Below are positions 1 through 11,684 of a DNA stretch of 64,000 nt, in pieces (the stretch's first letter is position 1; each line of letters begins with the position of its first letter). A program made the position numbers and the translations under genes. The stretch is from positions 43,818,194 through 43,882,193 of the forward strand of contig CAMZMU010000107.1 in the NCBI GenBank assembly GCA_947311845.1. Direction: 5' to 3'. Under the pieces are notes generated by a model. The model was given only the letters and a program-made list of their open reading frames with translations, was not told the DNA's origin and searched no databases. The stretch comes from Poa pratensis. Taxonomy: Eukaryota; Streptophyta; Magnoliopsida; Poales; Poaceae.

Positions 1-436
1 CCTTTGATGGCGGAGGCCTTCTTCTGGCGGGACACATGGTGAAGCTGCTCCAAATCCCTGAACCAATCTTCTTCACTGATTCTCTTCTTCTCGCTCAAGC
101 AGTGGCTGCGGACTCGCCAGCGAGTGACTCGGTGCATTGGGAGATTCGACACCATGTTGCAAATTTCCTACAGACAGTAGCTCCCCTCAGACATAGTATT
201 TTCCATATCTCCAGGTCTCTTAATGGGGTAGCTCATAATTGTGCGCATCAGGCAAAACGATCTCGACGATCTGAGCCTACTAGTTCATGCAGGAACTCAG
301 CTCATAGCTCATCTGCTTGCCCAATTGTTGCAGCCTCTGTTCAACTGCAAGCTTTGGGTTTTGTAATCCTCAATGTAATCTGTTTCTGAGCTGAATGAAA
401 TTAGGCACTGTGTGCCTGCCCTTGTTCAAAAAAAAA
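1..436 (+). mobile_element. 3' end of a LINE (RNase H-like tail and poly-A)
   Basis: The frame opening near position 36 ends in a stop at 387-389. It reads like the C-terminal RNase H-like domain found at the end of plant LINE ORF2 proteins: a WEIRHH segment, then HISRSLNGVAHNCAHQAKR, a stretch conserved in that family. A short non-coding tail follows and ends in a run of A at about 427-436, as expected for a non-LTR element. Only the 3' end is in the window, so the 5' target duplication cannot be seen. The tail abuts the duplicated STT3B promoter block. The family call rests on remembered motif resemblance. Confidence 0.62.
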
Positions 437-533
437 GTTGTTGTGAAGAAATGACGCCACGTGAACTGAAACCACGTATGTGCTTCTCCAGCCAATCACC
501 CACTCCGATTCAAGCGTGGCCCACCTGTCAGTA
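437..533 (+). promoter_or_regulatory. Upstream copy of a duplicated STT3B promoter block
   Basis: This stretch contains CCACGTGAACTGAA, an AGCCAATCAC CCAAT-type box, and GTGGCCCACCTG. The same ordered blocks recur at 1659-1766, just ahead of the STT3B leader. The copies differ by substitutions and a small indel, so the duplication is not recent. CACGTG is a G-box core and CCAAT a general promoter element; regulatory function here is inferred. Confidence 0.55.
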
Positions 534-717
534 AACACGTGCATAACATGTCTACCATGAGGCCTCTACTGTGTGGCCCGAACAATTAATGTAGGAAAAT
601 ATGCATTTGCCAAGTGACGTAAATACAATTGTCAAAATATACTCCGTACGTATTAGGCACGTCACGTGGCTTTGCATTTTTCCTATTGCAAAGAAGAGTG
701 ACGCCAAAAGATGATAC

Positions 718-1010
718 CGTGCCTCTCTCTACCTCCACAAACAACCATCAATGCGTCTTACATCATGCCAACACTATTGTTCTAGAGAATACCTCTTTTA
801 CAAAAAAATATCTCTTGATTCTAAAAAAGATACACACATATCTAGTTAACATTGATCACCATGCAATAGAATAATATTGTTAATGTGCATGATTGGGACG
901 TTTAAGAAGAGTGCATTTCTCACGCGGCCTTTGCCAAAGAAACTGCACACGTCTATGTACTGTCACCACTTTGGGCTACAAAAAAAAACCCTACATACTA
1001 GGAACAAATG
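718..1010 (+). repeat. Dispersed repeat with an inverted partner at 33354-33660
   Basis: About 290 bp here match, in reverse complement and at roughly 80-85 percent by eye, the segment at 33354-33660. Shared blocks include GAGTGCATTTCTCACGCGGC, AACTGCACACGTCTA and CCTACATACTAGGAAC. No clear terminal inverted repeat or target duplication was found, so the element class is unknown. Confidence 0.6.
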
Positions 1011-1658
1011 GAAACAAAATGAAAAAGAAGCTTGACAGAACAACTCACTTGGTCACGAATAAAGAGGAAGGGATGGGAAATACTACTCCATCCGATCCCA
1101 AAAAAGTGTAGCCATTTGTACGTGAACCGTTCGTTTCCTCTGACATTTATTCTGAATTGGAGGCGTTTGGTATATATGGACCTACTTTTGTTATTTTGTA
1201 TAATTGGTATTTTTAAGTATTACAAAAATATTTGAAATAAAAATCATGTGTATACTCTATTTAGGCTCATTTATTTGTATGCAATGTCAAAAGACCAGCA
1301 TCATCCGCAGAGGCAGTACAGAGCTGGCTTGTAAGCGTAGGGGTCAGCTGACCCAATGGAAAACACCAAATTTTCACTAATTAGCACTAGCTAATGAGTT
1401 TCTATAGAAGATGACTCGAGTCAAAATAGATGGAAGATGGACATGACCCCATTGACATTTTTCTCTAGCTTCATTCATGTGCAGAGGCTATGAGAAAACG
1501 AGAGAAACGACAAGTGTCATGGCACAACATCAAAACGATCTTGAAAAAGAAAGTTTACAACGATGTTCTTTGGATCCTCCTCCCGGCATCGCTAGACTCA
1601 TGTGCTTAGTTATATGATGGTTGAAAAACATAAAATCATTTTTGCATGAATGAACGCA

Positions 1659-1766
1659 AGTTGTTCCAAGGAAACGATGCCACGTGAACTGAAGAGGGAA
1701 GACCACGTCTCTACCACCTTGTACAGCCAATCACGTGCTCCGATCCAAGTGTGGCCCACCTGCCCG
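1659..1766 (+). promoter_or_regulatory. STT3B proximal promoter block (second copy)
   Basis: This block lies 270-370 bp before the STT3B start codon. It carries GCCACGTGAACTGAA, CAGCCAATCACGTGCTCCG and GTGTGGCCCACCTG, in the same order as the copy at 437-533. Two CACGTG G-box cores and a CCAAT box are visible. No convincing TATA box lies between it and the start codon, and the leader just before the ATG is CG-rich, as in many housekeeping promoters. Confidence 0.5.
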
Positions 1767-2031
1767 TGTCTGCTTATCACTACGCGACCATCCACGTCAG
1801 TCAACTGCCCCGGCCGCATTCCCCTGGCCCACAGGTCAGTGAATGAACCAACAAAAACGGATATCCATCCAGATCCCCAGACCCGACCCACCTCCAGCAT
1901 CCATCGTCTTCCCCGATCGATCTCCCAGATCCACCACCACCACCAGACCAAACCACACGAACGAACTCCACTCCTCTAAACCCCCCGCGCGGATGAAACC
2001 CTAGCGACCAGATCTCCCGCCCCGCCCCGCC

Positions 2032-5000
2032 ATGGCCGCCGCCGCCGCGTCCGCGATGCTGGGCCCCCTGCTGCGTCTCAAGACGAAGCAGCAGGAGCTC
2101 CTGCTGCGCGTCTCCGCGCTGGCGCTCATCTACGTGCTCGCCTTCGCCGTGCGCCTCTTCTCCGTGCTCCGCTACGAGTCCATGATCCACGAGTTCGACC
2201 CCTACTTCAACTACCGCACCACGCTCTACCTCACCCAGCACGGCTACAAGGAGTTCTGGAACTGGTTCGACGCCGAGAGCTGGTACCCGCTGGGGCGCGT
2301 CGTGGGCGGCACGCTCTTCCCGGGCCTCATGGTCACCGCCGCCCTCCTCCACCGCGCCCTCCACGCGCTCTCCCTCGCCGTCCACATCCGCGAGGTCTGC
2401 GTCCTCACCGCGCCCTTCTTCGCCGCCAACACCACGCTCGTCGCCTACGCCTTCGGCCGCGAGATCTGGGACTCCGGCGCCGGCCTCGTCGCCGCCGCGC
2501 TCATCGCCGTCTGCCCCGGGTACATCTCCCGCTCCGTCGCCGGGTCCTACGACAACGAGGCCGTCGCCATCTTCGCGCTGCTGCTCACCTTCTACCTCTT
2601 CGTCCGCGCCGTCAACATGGGGTCTCTCGCCTGGTCGCTCGCCGCCGCATTCGGCTACTTCTACATGGTCTCCGCCTGGGGAGGCTACGTCTTCATCATC
2701 AACCTCCTCCCGCTCTACGTCCTCGTCCTGCTCGTCACCGGGAGGTACTCGCAGAGGCTCTATGTCGCCTACAACTGCACCTATGTGCTGGGGATGCTGC
2801 TCGGGATGCAGATCCGATTCGTCGGCTTCCAGCATGTTCAGTCCGGAGAGCACATGGCCGCCATGGGAGTGTTCTTCCTGCTGCAGGTACGTCCTCTCAC
2901 AAACATCTTGTACATGAAATGCATTGCGCAGGTTTGTTTGTGAATAGAGACGACTGGAACTCAATTTAGATGGCTTAAAAAGAAGAAATGGCTCAGATGA
3001 AATGGCCCTGTTAATTCATTGTAGTCAGTTTGTAGCTTGGTAAAATGCATTTGTTTACTGTGACTTCACAGTTTGAGAACTAAAACTACCTCGCTTGAAT
3101 GCCAGCTTATGTTGGTGAAAGTTTTGGAACAACTAGATTGCTAAATTAATACTAGCACATTAATATTGGCTTCAAACAAATTAAAATGGCATCCTAGCTA
3201 ATTAGATTGCTTATATTATTGATGGCATCCATTAGACTTAAGTGGATCGAAGAGTGAGAAATTGCTTTCAGATTCAGGTTAACGGAGTAGAAGCATTATG
3301 AGATAATACTGCCATTTTATTCATCTTTAGGTAGGTTGTGTCTCAGAATAAAGCTGAGACATTATTCTGAAAATGCCAGGGAGATATTTGCGGATAAAGC
3401 TTAGAAACAATACAAACAGTTAGATAGCTAGGCTGCTGAAATGTTAACACTTGACTTAAAGGAATTGCTCAGATGAAATAGTCCTGTTAATTTCTTAGGC
3501 AGTTTGTATCGTTAGGCTTCTTTGGCTTAAAAAGTGCGGGCAAATAATTTCTGATTTTTTTTGTGCGGAGCAGATCATACGAACCATCTTCATGCTTAAC
3601 CTCTTTTTCATATCTTGCTATGAAAAATTTGTAGTGTCTCATAAGTGGTGCGGTATTTACTGCTCATCTTTTCAAAGAAACACCTGAAGGCCTCCCCTCC
3701 TCTCGTCTCCAGAAAAAAAATGCAAATTCTGAATTTTCTGAAACTTAGCGAGTGTAGATCTTATGGTGTACTGTTGGTATTATGATTTCTTTCTCAACGT
3801 TGACCTATTTTGTTGAAGTTCTTCCTCTACTTTCTTCTTTTGCACCTGAATGCATCATTAAAAAAAGCAAACATAAACCCTTTTGTTCTTTTGCAGGTTT
3901 TCTTCTTCTTGGATTGGGTGAAATACATGCTGGATGATGTTAAACTATTCAAGTCATTCCTCAGAATTACTCTGACATGTGTTATAAGTGTTGGCACCCT
4001 TGCTCTTGGGATTGGTACTGCATCAGGTTACATATCCCCTTGGACAGGACGGTTTTATTCCCTGCTTGATCCGACCTACGCAAAAGACCACATACCTATC
4101 ATCGCGTCTGTTTCCGAGCATCAGCCAACAGCATGGTCTTCCTTTATGTTTGATTTCCACATCCTTCTTTTCCTGTTCCCAGCGGGCCTCTATTTCTGCT
4201 TCAAGCGCCTCTCAGATGCCACAATATTTATAGTTATGTATGGCCTCACGAGTATGTACTTTGCTGGTGTGATGGTTAGGCTAATTCTTGTTGCAGCACC
4301 TGCTGTTTGCCTTATTAGTGCAATTGCAGTATCTGCTACAATCAAAAATTTGACAACATTGATCCGGACTAAAAGCAAAAGTCCACAGACTACTGGAAAA
4401 ACAACAGGTTCAAAGGCAGCTGCCAAGGTATTTTTTTTCACGTAATACTTGCTGTTATATAATTTTACTTTTGTATGTAGTGGAAATGTAAATATGTAAC
4501 TTCGATAAAGGTTCCTAAGAAAAATGTCTTTCAGTCTGAGAATCAAGTAGTACGATCAAATTTTCTCATCATATATTTTTTACATCTTTTATAAAAGAGG
4601 CGTGGGAAACTATATTTCATTGTTGAGCATAGGAGTAAATGAGATGAATCTAAAACTTATTTGACAATTCTTGGGGCAATCACAACCGGGTTAAATGTGG
4701 GACTGTATGTTTTCCAGACTAACTACAGTAGTGATAAGAACACAAGAACTCATGATATGAAGCTTGGCCCCCTTCGACAAAAGATGTGCTTTGTTGACAA
4801 CATCACAATTTCCAACCTTTAACTTGAATCACACAAGAATTTGAGATTGTTAGGCTATTTCTGCCAGTTAATTTACAATTTAGTTTTCGCTTAACTCTGC
4901 AAATGACTCATTTGGGTTCTTGTGTAAACAGGGGGCAGTTGATCAACCCTTGCCTTTCCAACATAATGCAGCTATTGCCTTACTTCTGGGCGCTTTCTAC

Positions 5001-8000
5001 TTACTCAGTAGATATGCCATACACTGCACTTGGGTGACGTCTGAGGCTTATTCTTCTCCATCTATTGTTCTTTCCGCAAGGGGACACAATGGGGGAAGAG
5101 TTATATTTGATGATTACCGTGAGGCATACTATTGGCTTCGTCAAAATACTCCTACTGACGCCAAGATTATGTCATGGTGGGACTATGGATACCAAATTAC
5201 AGCCATGGGTAACAGAACTGTTATTGTTGATAATAACACGTGGAATAATACACACATAGCTACTGTTGGACGGGCAATGTCATCTTACGAAGATGAAGCA
5301 TATGAGATAATGCAATCATTGGATGTGAATTATGTGCTTGTCGTGTTTGGAGGTGTTACTGGGTACTCCTCTGATGACATCAATAAGTAAGTTAATCAAC
5401 TTAATCATGAGTACTGTACATATTGTATAATGTCTGTATGCCTCTGATTGGAGATGGGAGTGAGACAATTTTAATCAGAAATCAGATTCCCTTTACTTAG
5501 CTGCTCATTTCCAGGTTCTTATGGATGGTGCGTATTGGTGGAGGAGTATTTCCTGTAATCAAAGAGCCGGATTACCTTGTTAATGGGGAATATCGTGTTG
5601 ACAAGGGGGCATCACCAAAAATGTTGAATTGTCTAATGTAAGTACTGTTTATAAGTGAAGTACTTTGTTGTTTGTGCTGTGATTTTGCTTTCTGTCCTTT
5701 CTTCGTATGTGAGAAAAAATACTAGTCTGAGAAGGAAAATTTTGGTAATATCGACCCAAATTTCTGATGGGGTTGATACCATTTCAAACGTGCACAGATA
5801 TAAACATTTTTATTCGGTAGCAAATTCGCTAAGTTTTTTTTTGTGCTGTGTCATGTGTGATGCCATGTGGGGCCAGTAGCATGCCGGCCTTGGCATGACT
5901 TGGGGCTAGCAGCAGCCAAGGCTTGACCTCTTATCTTATACTCCCACCGTTCCATATTAGCTGATTTCAAAACGGGTGTATCTAGACATATTTTTAGTAC
6001 TAGATACATCTATATTGGAGTCAATTAAAATGGAACGGAGGGAGTAGTTTCCTTATTTATCAAGTTAGTATTCCATAGATAGAATTTGATTATAGATAAG
6101 AAAGCATCAAGGGTTAGAAAAGGTTTTATCTGACAATCGAACTAAGTACTGTGTAAGACCAGAGGGATAAAAAACAATTAATAAAGAAACCAGAAAAGGA
6201 GGGCTTTATCTGCACCAAACCATACCTCATGTACCGACGCACGGTAAACCTCCCCTGCACAAATACGCTCTCAGGAGGTTAGGTCGTCTTAGTTGTGGTG
6301 CGTTGTTGAATAGGCCTGGTACTTCACCTTGGCAGTTCCATATTCTATTCCATGGCGAACGATGCTTATCAATGATGATTTTCATGAATATTTAGTTATT
6401 TTGCATTTTCAGCCGCCTTTTTGATATTGTGATCCCATGCAAAATTTCATAACATGTGTCTTGTCTACTCTATATACATCTGCCACTAGTGGTGGGATTT
6501 GGTTAACCATTTACGTTTTGGTTCCGAACCTAAATAACCATTTTGTGCAAATGGTTAAATAGGTTAACCATTAGATTAAAAGGGTTAGAAAAGGTTAACC
6601 AATGGTTAGTAAGGTTCGAACCATTATGCAATGAAGGTAAATACTAAAAATACACAAGCGCATTCAAAATTTCACAAATTATCCAGATTCACAAATTTGG
6701 CATGATTGAAGGCGCGTATGCCAGCGCCGGCGCTTCCCCGACGAATGCGGCACCAGTTCCTGCCAAGCCCCGCCTTTTACCCGCCGACTCCCTCTAGGCG
6801 CATGGGTCAGGCGTGTTGGCATCGGCAGTCCTGGAGCGGTAATCGTCTCTGGAGACGCCTGGCAACGGCGGTGACGCTGCCTAGTTGCTCTGGGCCTCGA
6901 CGCCTCGCCATTCTTGGCTGGAAGCTAGGCTGGGCGAAGGCCTAATGTTGTTGCAGTTTGTAGTTGAGGGCACCTCCTTACCTAGTTGTAGTCGCTTGGT
7001 GAGGACGGTCGTGAGTGTGTGTGTGTGTGTGTGTCCCTCCTTCTGGAGGTTGTACCCTTGATGTCTTCTACCTTTTCAATAAAATGAAGCGCATTGCGTT
7101 TTCGCGAAAAAAAAAATTAACCACTACCAACAATGGTCCAGCCAGAACCTTCCTGAAATCACAAAAATGCCATCCATCAATCCATGTACAAGAAAAGGCA
7201 GCCATGCTACACACGGAACATCTGTTGAGGAAGATCCTAATCGATACGAACAAAACACCTTGCTGGAAAGCTGGCGGCGACGCGACGGACGCACCTGCAA
7301 GATCCATGGAGAATCTGTGATCTTTCCCGGAGCCATGCATGGAGATGGGGAGGGAGAGCAGGCGACGAAGGAGACCATACCTTCTGGCGTTTCAGTCGAT
7401 CTCCGTCCGGCCGGCGGTGGAAGTCGACGAGGCAGTTCCATCGATCTCCCGTCCGGCGGCGGCGACTCGAATCATTGGTTCGAGTGGAATTGAACCTAAC
7501 GAACCTAATTGTTTTTTGGGTTATCCATTCGGCCCATTGGGCTCTTTTTTAGGTTAGGTTAACCTAACCAATGGTTAAACGGGAACCATGTCCCATTTTA
7601 TCTGCCACTGTTATCGTTCAAATAGCTGTGGTTACCCTTTGCTGTTTCTATGTGCCTCATCTCCTTAATTGTTTGGCAGGTACAAGCTCTGTTATTATCG
7701 ATTTGGAGAGCTGACCACGGAATATGGAAAACCTCCAGGGTATTGTACATCATCACAACTGTTATTGTTCTTTAATGTGCCTATTTCAAGTTCAAGATTA
7801 ATCAGTCCCAAATGGAAATGTCTCTACTTGATATATTTTATATAAAGTTAGATTAGCAGCTTCTGAGCTAACTGTAGCATGCATTATCCAATCTTCTTTA
7901 TAGGAAGACAAGTATTTTTTCTATGACACCTGTAGTCTGTAGACAACATCCGTAATATGATATGACCTATCTTGTTGTGTTTTGATACTCAACGCAGATA

Positions 8001-8127
8001 TGATCGAGTGCGAGGAGTGGAGATAGGCAACAAAGACGTGAAGCTCGAGTACTTGGAAGAAGCATACACAACATCAAACTGGATAGTGCGCATATACAAG
8101 GTCAAACCTCCAAAGAACAGATCCTGA
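2032..8127 (+). CDS. STT3B: Oligosaccharyltransferase catalytic subunit STT3B (six exons)
   Basis: This encodes the catalytic subunit of the ER oligosaccharyltransferase, which moves the dolichol-linked glycan to Asn in N-X-S/T sites. Exons by splice signals and continuous frame are 2032-2886, 3897-4427, 4932-5386, 5515-5637, 7680-7739 and 7998-8127, giving 717 residues plus stop with no frameshift. Visible features are an N-terminal [10 protein letters not shown] segment and first membrane helix, the acidic [10 protein letters not shown] loop (Asp about 56), SVSE at about 356-359, the signature WWDYG at about 544-548, the DNNTWNNTH glycosylation sequon region, and DINKFLWMVRI. Many hydrophobic helices precede a lumenal C-terminal domain. 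The short basic linker and KTKQQELL opening fit plant STT3B rather than the longer STT3A. The start lies in a GC-rich first exon (CGCCATGGCC context). Intron 4 (5638-7679) holds transposon insertions, but its splice sites are intact. It should be functional. Confidence 0.95.
5941..6044. mobile_element. Stowaway MITE in STT3B intron 4
   Basis: The element opens CTCCCACCGTTCC and closes GGAACGGAGGGAG, the terminal inverted repeats of Tc1/Mariner-related Stowaway MITEs. It is flanked by TA on both sides (5939-5940 and 6045-6046). Its length of 104 bp is typical and it carries no coding capacity. Confidence 0.85.
6690..7118 (+). mobile_element. LINE/SINE-like 3' tail nested in the intron element
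   Basis: A GC-rich stretch leads into a GT repeat at 7015-7034. A tail follows with AATAAAATGAAGCGCATTGC and ends in an A run at about 7108-7117. That layout is typical of a truncated retroposon 3' end. The 5' boundary is approximate and no target duplication was identified. Confidence 0.4.
7015..7034. repeat. GT dinucleotide microsatellite
   Basis: About ten GT units lie within the retroposon-like tail in STT3B intron 4. Confidence 0.9.
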
Positions 8128-8589
8128 GGTTTCTCCCCGGGAGAGAAGCGGCAAGACCTACATTACCTTGGATAAGTGAGAAGGTTTGAGGAGATGGGCG
8201 ACTGTTTTGATATTGACACCAGAAGTGTCCCTGAACATGAACTTTTGTTTTGGCTGTGACTGACATTAGTAGCCCATACTGTCGTTTTGAAGTTGAGAAG
8301 ATGCAATCGTGACATCTGCTGCGTTAATTTTTCATTTTTTTTTTGGATTGAGCATGTTATGAGGGAATGTTAGATGGTTTTGTAAACCTTTGGGTAGTAA
8401 CTTTGGAATTGTGTTGACCTGGCACTCGAAATTTATCGGTGCTGGATACAACTAAAGAAAACACTGTTGGCTGTTCAGTATTGTTTTTCTCCTCTAAACA
8501 AGATTATCATCGTAGTTGCAACTTTATTGTCTACTGAGTGACATACAGCCCTTGGTCTGCTTGGTCTTGTATGCATTGGAACTCTCAGT

Positions 8590-8775
8590 GCTTCCCTAGG
8601 ATGCTCATTTGCCTGTTGCTGATAGGGTTCTTGCAGCAGTTGTCCACGATCACTTTGGGTGACGGACGCCTATCTCTGTTTTGGCATGAATGGTGCCCAG
8701 GGAGCGGCGTTTTGGTGCCCGGGCACAGATACATCTGGTATCTGGACGGCTCAGGTTGCGTTGAGATTATGAATC
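8590..8775 (+). pseudogene. Possible LINE ORF2 remnant (between RT and zf-RVT)
   Basis: The frame across this stretch reads FLQQLSTITLGDGRLSLFWH, which resembles the linker before the zf-RVT domain of plant LINE proteins (TITLGDGR..LFWH). It lies about 460 bp past the STT3B stop. It is short and no flanking RT motifs are present, so the call is weak. Between 8128 and 8590 I see only the probable STT3B 3' UTR. Confidence 0.33.
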
Positions 8776-8997
8776 TGTGCCTTGTCGCGACGTACGCTGG
8801 GCGGTAAAGTGAGGCAGGCTGCAGGCTGCGGCAATTTCGACCTGGCAGGTGGGGTATGGTCGTGACGGACGGCAGCGCGCGGAGGACGTCGCTCTTCCTG
8901 TGCTCTGGGGGCATGACGCTTGATTTGCCCGTCCCTGCGGACCAGATAACATCGGTGTCAACGCAACCACCCTCCCCACCGCAGTCGCGGAAGCACG

Positions 8998-10590
8998 ATG
9001 GGCGTCGACTCTGAGACTGCGGAGGCTGAAACACTTGAGTGGCGCAAGGAAATCCGGGCTAGTGCGGTCGATTCTTTGGAGATGGAGGTGGTGGCGGCAG
9101 CCGGGATGAAGATTCTGGATGGTCGACCAGTATTGTTCGACGGGATGGAGTTTCTGCTAGATCCAGTCGACAGGTGAGTGAGAACTACTACGCCTTCGTG
9201 GTCGGGGACCAATCAATCTTGACCCTCTCTTGTATTTCAGTGGTCTTGTGTTCTGCCCGCAGGTTTCCGACGAGGGAGGCAGCGGGTGATACCGGCAACG
9301 GGATGGATCTCCTCAAAGCGGTGGCTCAGAGCAGAGAGAGTTCCCGGATGGGAGAGGAGGTTTGTCTCCCCAGAACCTTTCAATTCCATTAGTGCCGTGA
9401 GTATTGGAGCGGAAGTATGACCAGAAAAAAGGGGAACCACGAAAAAACAGAGTAAAAGAAATTGTGCAATTTAAATCTGTCTATGACTTCATGGTTTTGA
9501 TAGTATGACGGAAGTAGAAAGAAAGCTGAAATCCTTTTGTGTATCCCATCCAAGCAGACAATTTTCATTTTGCATTTTTGTTTATGGAGTGTTGGGACTG
9601 CATGAGTAGCACAAGCTGAAGCTTTGGGAAAAATGGCATATTATTAGGCACATTCTGCATGTTTTTTTAGGTAGAAAATGACGTAGTCTAACCACGACAG
9701 TGCACTGAGCTAAATCTGATATGTTTGTGAGCGTCTGTTGGTAGAACATAGGTGGGTGTGCTGAAAATTCTTCCATCTATTCCATCCCACACGAAATTTC
9801 ATTCTGCATTTATGTGGCGTGAGTGTCTGGTATATAGCATGAATGATATAGTTTGATGGAATTGTGTTGTTTCTGGGCCAGGAATTGGAAAAAAAAATGG
9901 TGGCCGTTATAGTCGTCTGAAAAAAATGCTCGGGAAATTAATGGTGTCAAGTTAAAACTGTAATTGCAGGGTTAGAATTGGGGATGCTCTGGAAGAAAGA
10001 CCGATATGTGCTGACAGGATGGGGGCTCTGGAAAAATCGGTTATAGTGCGTTTGGATGTTGGTATTGAGAGCCTTGGAATTGAATTGGTTTCAATTCCAA
10101 ATCAGCATCTGAATTGAAATGGGCATGAATACCAATTCTGATGTTTGGATGTACAAAGAATTGCTAGTTGGAATCTTGGTGCAACCAATTCCATCCAATT
10201 CGGAAGGGTAAGGCTCGGAATCAAGAAGAGCCATTTTTAGTTGTCCTTCAATTCCAAGGAATTGAGCCACAATTCCAACTCCAAATTCCAAGGACATCCA
10301 AACAACGGAATTCAGAAAACTTGAACCCAATTCAATTCCAAGACTCTCAATACCAACATCCAAACGAAGCCTTAGGGATTATGCGGAGAATCTGACGGAA
10401 AGTGTTGTGAAGCCAGAGTTGGGGACAAGTTTCGACTCGCTGAACGAGGCTTATGACTTCTACAATTTGTATTCCTGGGAGCATGGATTCGGAGTGAGGT
10501 ATGGCAAGAGCAGGTTGAACGCGTCGAGAACAAAGTGTGTGCAGAAAATTGTGCATGTGATGCGCGGGGTGATAGATCGGATCTAACACC
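8998..10590 (+). pseudogene. FAR1-related sequence, broken 5' part
   Basis: Two separated coding pieces resemble a FAR1/FHY3-type transcription factor. These proteins descend from Mutator-like transposases. The first piece (8998-about 9173) starts at an ATG, encodes an acidic N-terminal segment containing SAVDSLEMEVVAAAGMK, and ends at a GTGAGT donor. The second (about 10379-10590) encodes DYAENLTESVVKPELG followed by EAYDFYNLYSWEHGFG and RYGKSRLN, the start of the FAR1 DNA-binding domain. The frame is lost right after VQKIV, and no WRKY-like zinc ligands, MULE transposase domain or SWIM finger follow. A Tourist-type MITE lies directly before the second piece. It is a remnant, not a working gene. 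The family is confident; the exact exon joins are not. Confidence 0.65.
10044..10371. mobile_element. Tourist (PIF/Harbinger) MITE inside the FAR1 remnant
   Basis: TTA flanks both ends (10041-10043 and 10372-10374), the usual 3-bp Harbinger duplication. The ends are near-perfect inverted repeats of about 40 bp, both containing GTTTGGATGTTGGTATTGAG. The body is built of AATTCCAA-type words and has no coding capacity. Confidence 0.85.
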
Positions 10591-10599
10591 GGTAAAGGG

Positions 10600-11661
10600 T
10601 AATCTGCAAATTTGAACAGTCTTGGCAATTCAGCCATAACTTTTGCATATGACCTCGGATCGAAAAAGTTTGTGAACGAAAAAGCTTCGTATCGAAATTT
10701 TGATCTAGAAAATCCTGTGATCAATTGAAGAGGGTCAAATTTAGATTTGGCAAATTTGATTCCTAAAGAAAGTTTTTTTTGGGTTGCAAGTTTCGGCGTT
10801 AGAACGTCTAACTCGTTTTTGCAGATTTGTGTTTTGTGATCGGTATGGCCCATGTGTATGTGATGCATGTGTGTAATATTTTCATGACCTGCGTGTCGTG
10901 AGTATGTTCAACACGGCAGGAGCCAAGTGTGTTGCCACTTATTGTAATTTGCGGCCTGCGTGCCGACTTGTGATGACCAAATCTACCATGTAATTTACAT
11001 TACTAGCTGTTAGGTGTAATAGCTTGGAGTAGTTCTTGGAGGACTCGTCACTCGGAGGGATGGCGCACATGTACCATGGAGACGGAGATCATCATGGTGT
11101 ACAGGTTCTATGGAGATGGAGATCACCATGAGAAACGGGCCATACTGTGTCACAACTATGTGATTGCTATTCCTGTTGTTTTACTCCTATGCATGTTAGA
11201 TTCGTGGAAGTAGAACGATCCCTCACAAATGTTAAGTTCTCAGGCCCCGCCAACTAAACCTTGCACCATCCCATGTCTTCTACGATCGATGGTAGGCCTA
11301 TGACAGTAGGGTGCCATCGGTTTTCGTTGACTAGATGAGTTTGTATCGGATACTTACACGCATAAGAGTTGGTTAACTTAACAAGGTAATCTTAACGGTT
11401 AAGCGCCTTGGGGCATAAAGGTTGGCATTTTGACATAGAGATATCACCCAACAACAAGAGTCATATGTGATATGATTAGCAAAGTGTTGCTTACCGAACT
11501 ACCTTGTTTTCTAGCGGTGAAGCGTCCGGCTCACTAGGAGACTTGTTCGTTGCGGATCTTGAATCACTAAGTACCAACAGAGGGATGTTGGTTTTAGTGG
11601 GAGTAGACTCGTTAAATAGTTTAATGTTTTACTCTATCATGGATTTTTGTCTTAGTATTTT
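10600..11661. other. No gene seen; probable copia leader or LTR
   Basis: There is no supported gene here. The stretch directly before the copia gag start is non-coding and resembles the untranslated leader of Triticeae copia elements. I could not place a 5' LTR boundary or a primer binding site. Confidence 0.4.
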
Positions 11662-11684
11662 GCATGTTTTTCTGTTGTAGATCA

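Larger units (their letters stand above)
6488..7599. mobile_element. 1.1-kb non-autonomous DNA transposon in STT3B intron 4
   Basis: ATCTGCCACT occurs directly at 6478-6487 and again at 7600-7609, marking an 8-10 bp target duplication. The ends are imperfect inverted repeats: TGGGATTTGGTT on the left and, in reverse complement, TGGGACATGGTT on the right. Both subterminal zones are full of GGTTAACC, AACCATTGGTT and similar words, as hAT and Mutator elements often are. No transposase is encoded. The interior includes GC-rich DNA and a LINE/SINE-like tail. Whether it is hAT (8 bp) or Mutator (9-10 bp) cannot be settled by eye. Confidence 0.6.

Noticed and set aside
1801..2964. Long antisense open frame (387 codons) opposite STT3B exon 1
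   Set aside because: It overlaps a well-supported exon in GC-rich DNA with strong third-position G/C bias. Its translation is low-complexity Glu/Gly/Asp/Val and matches nothing recognisable.
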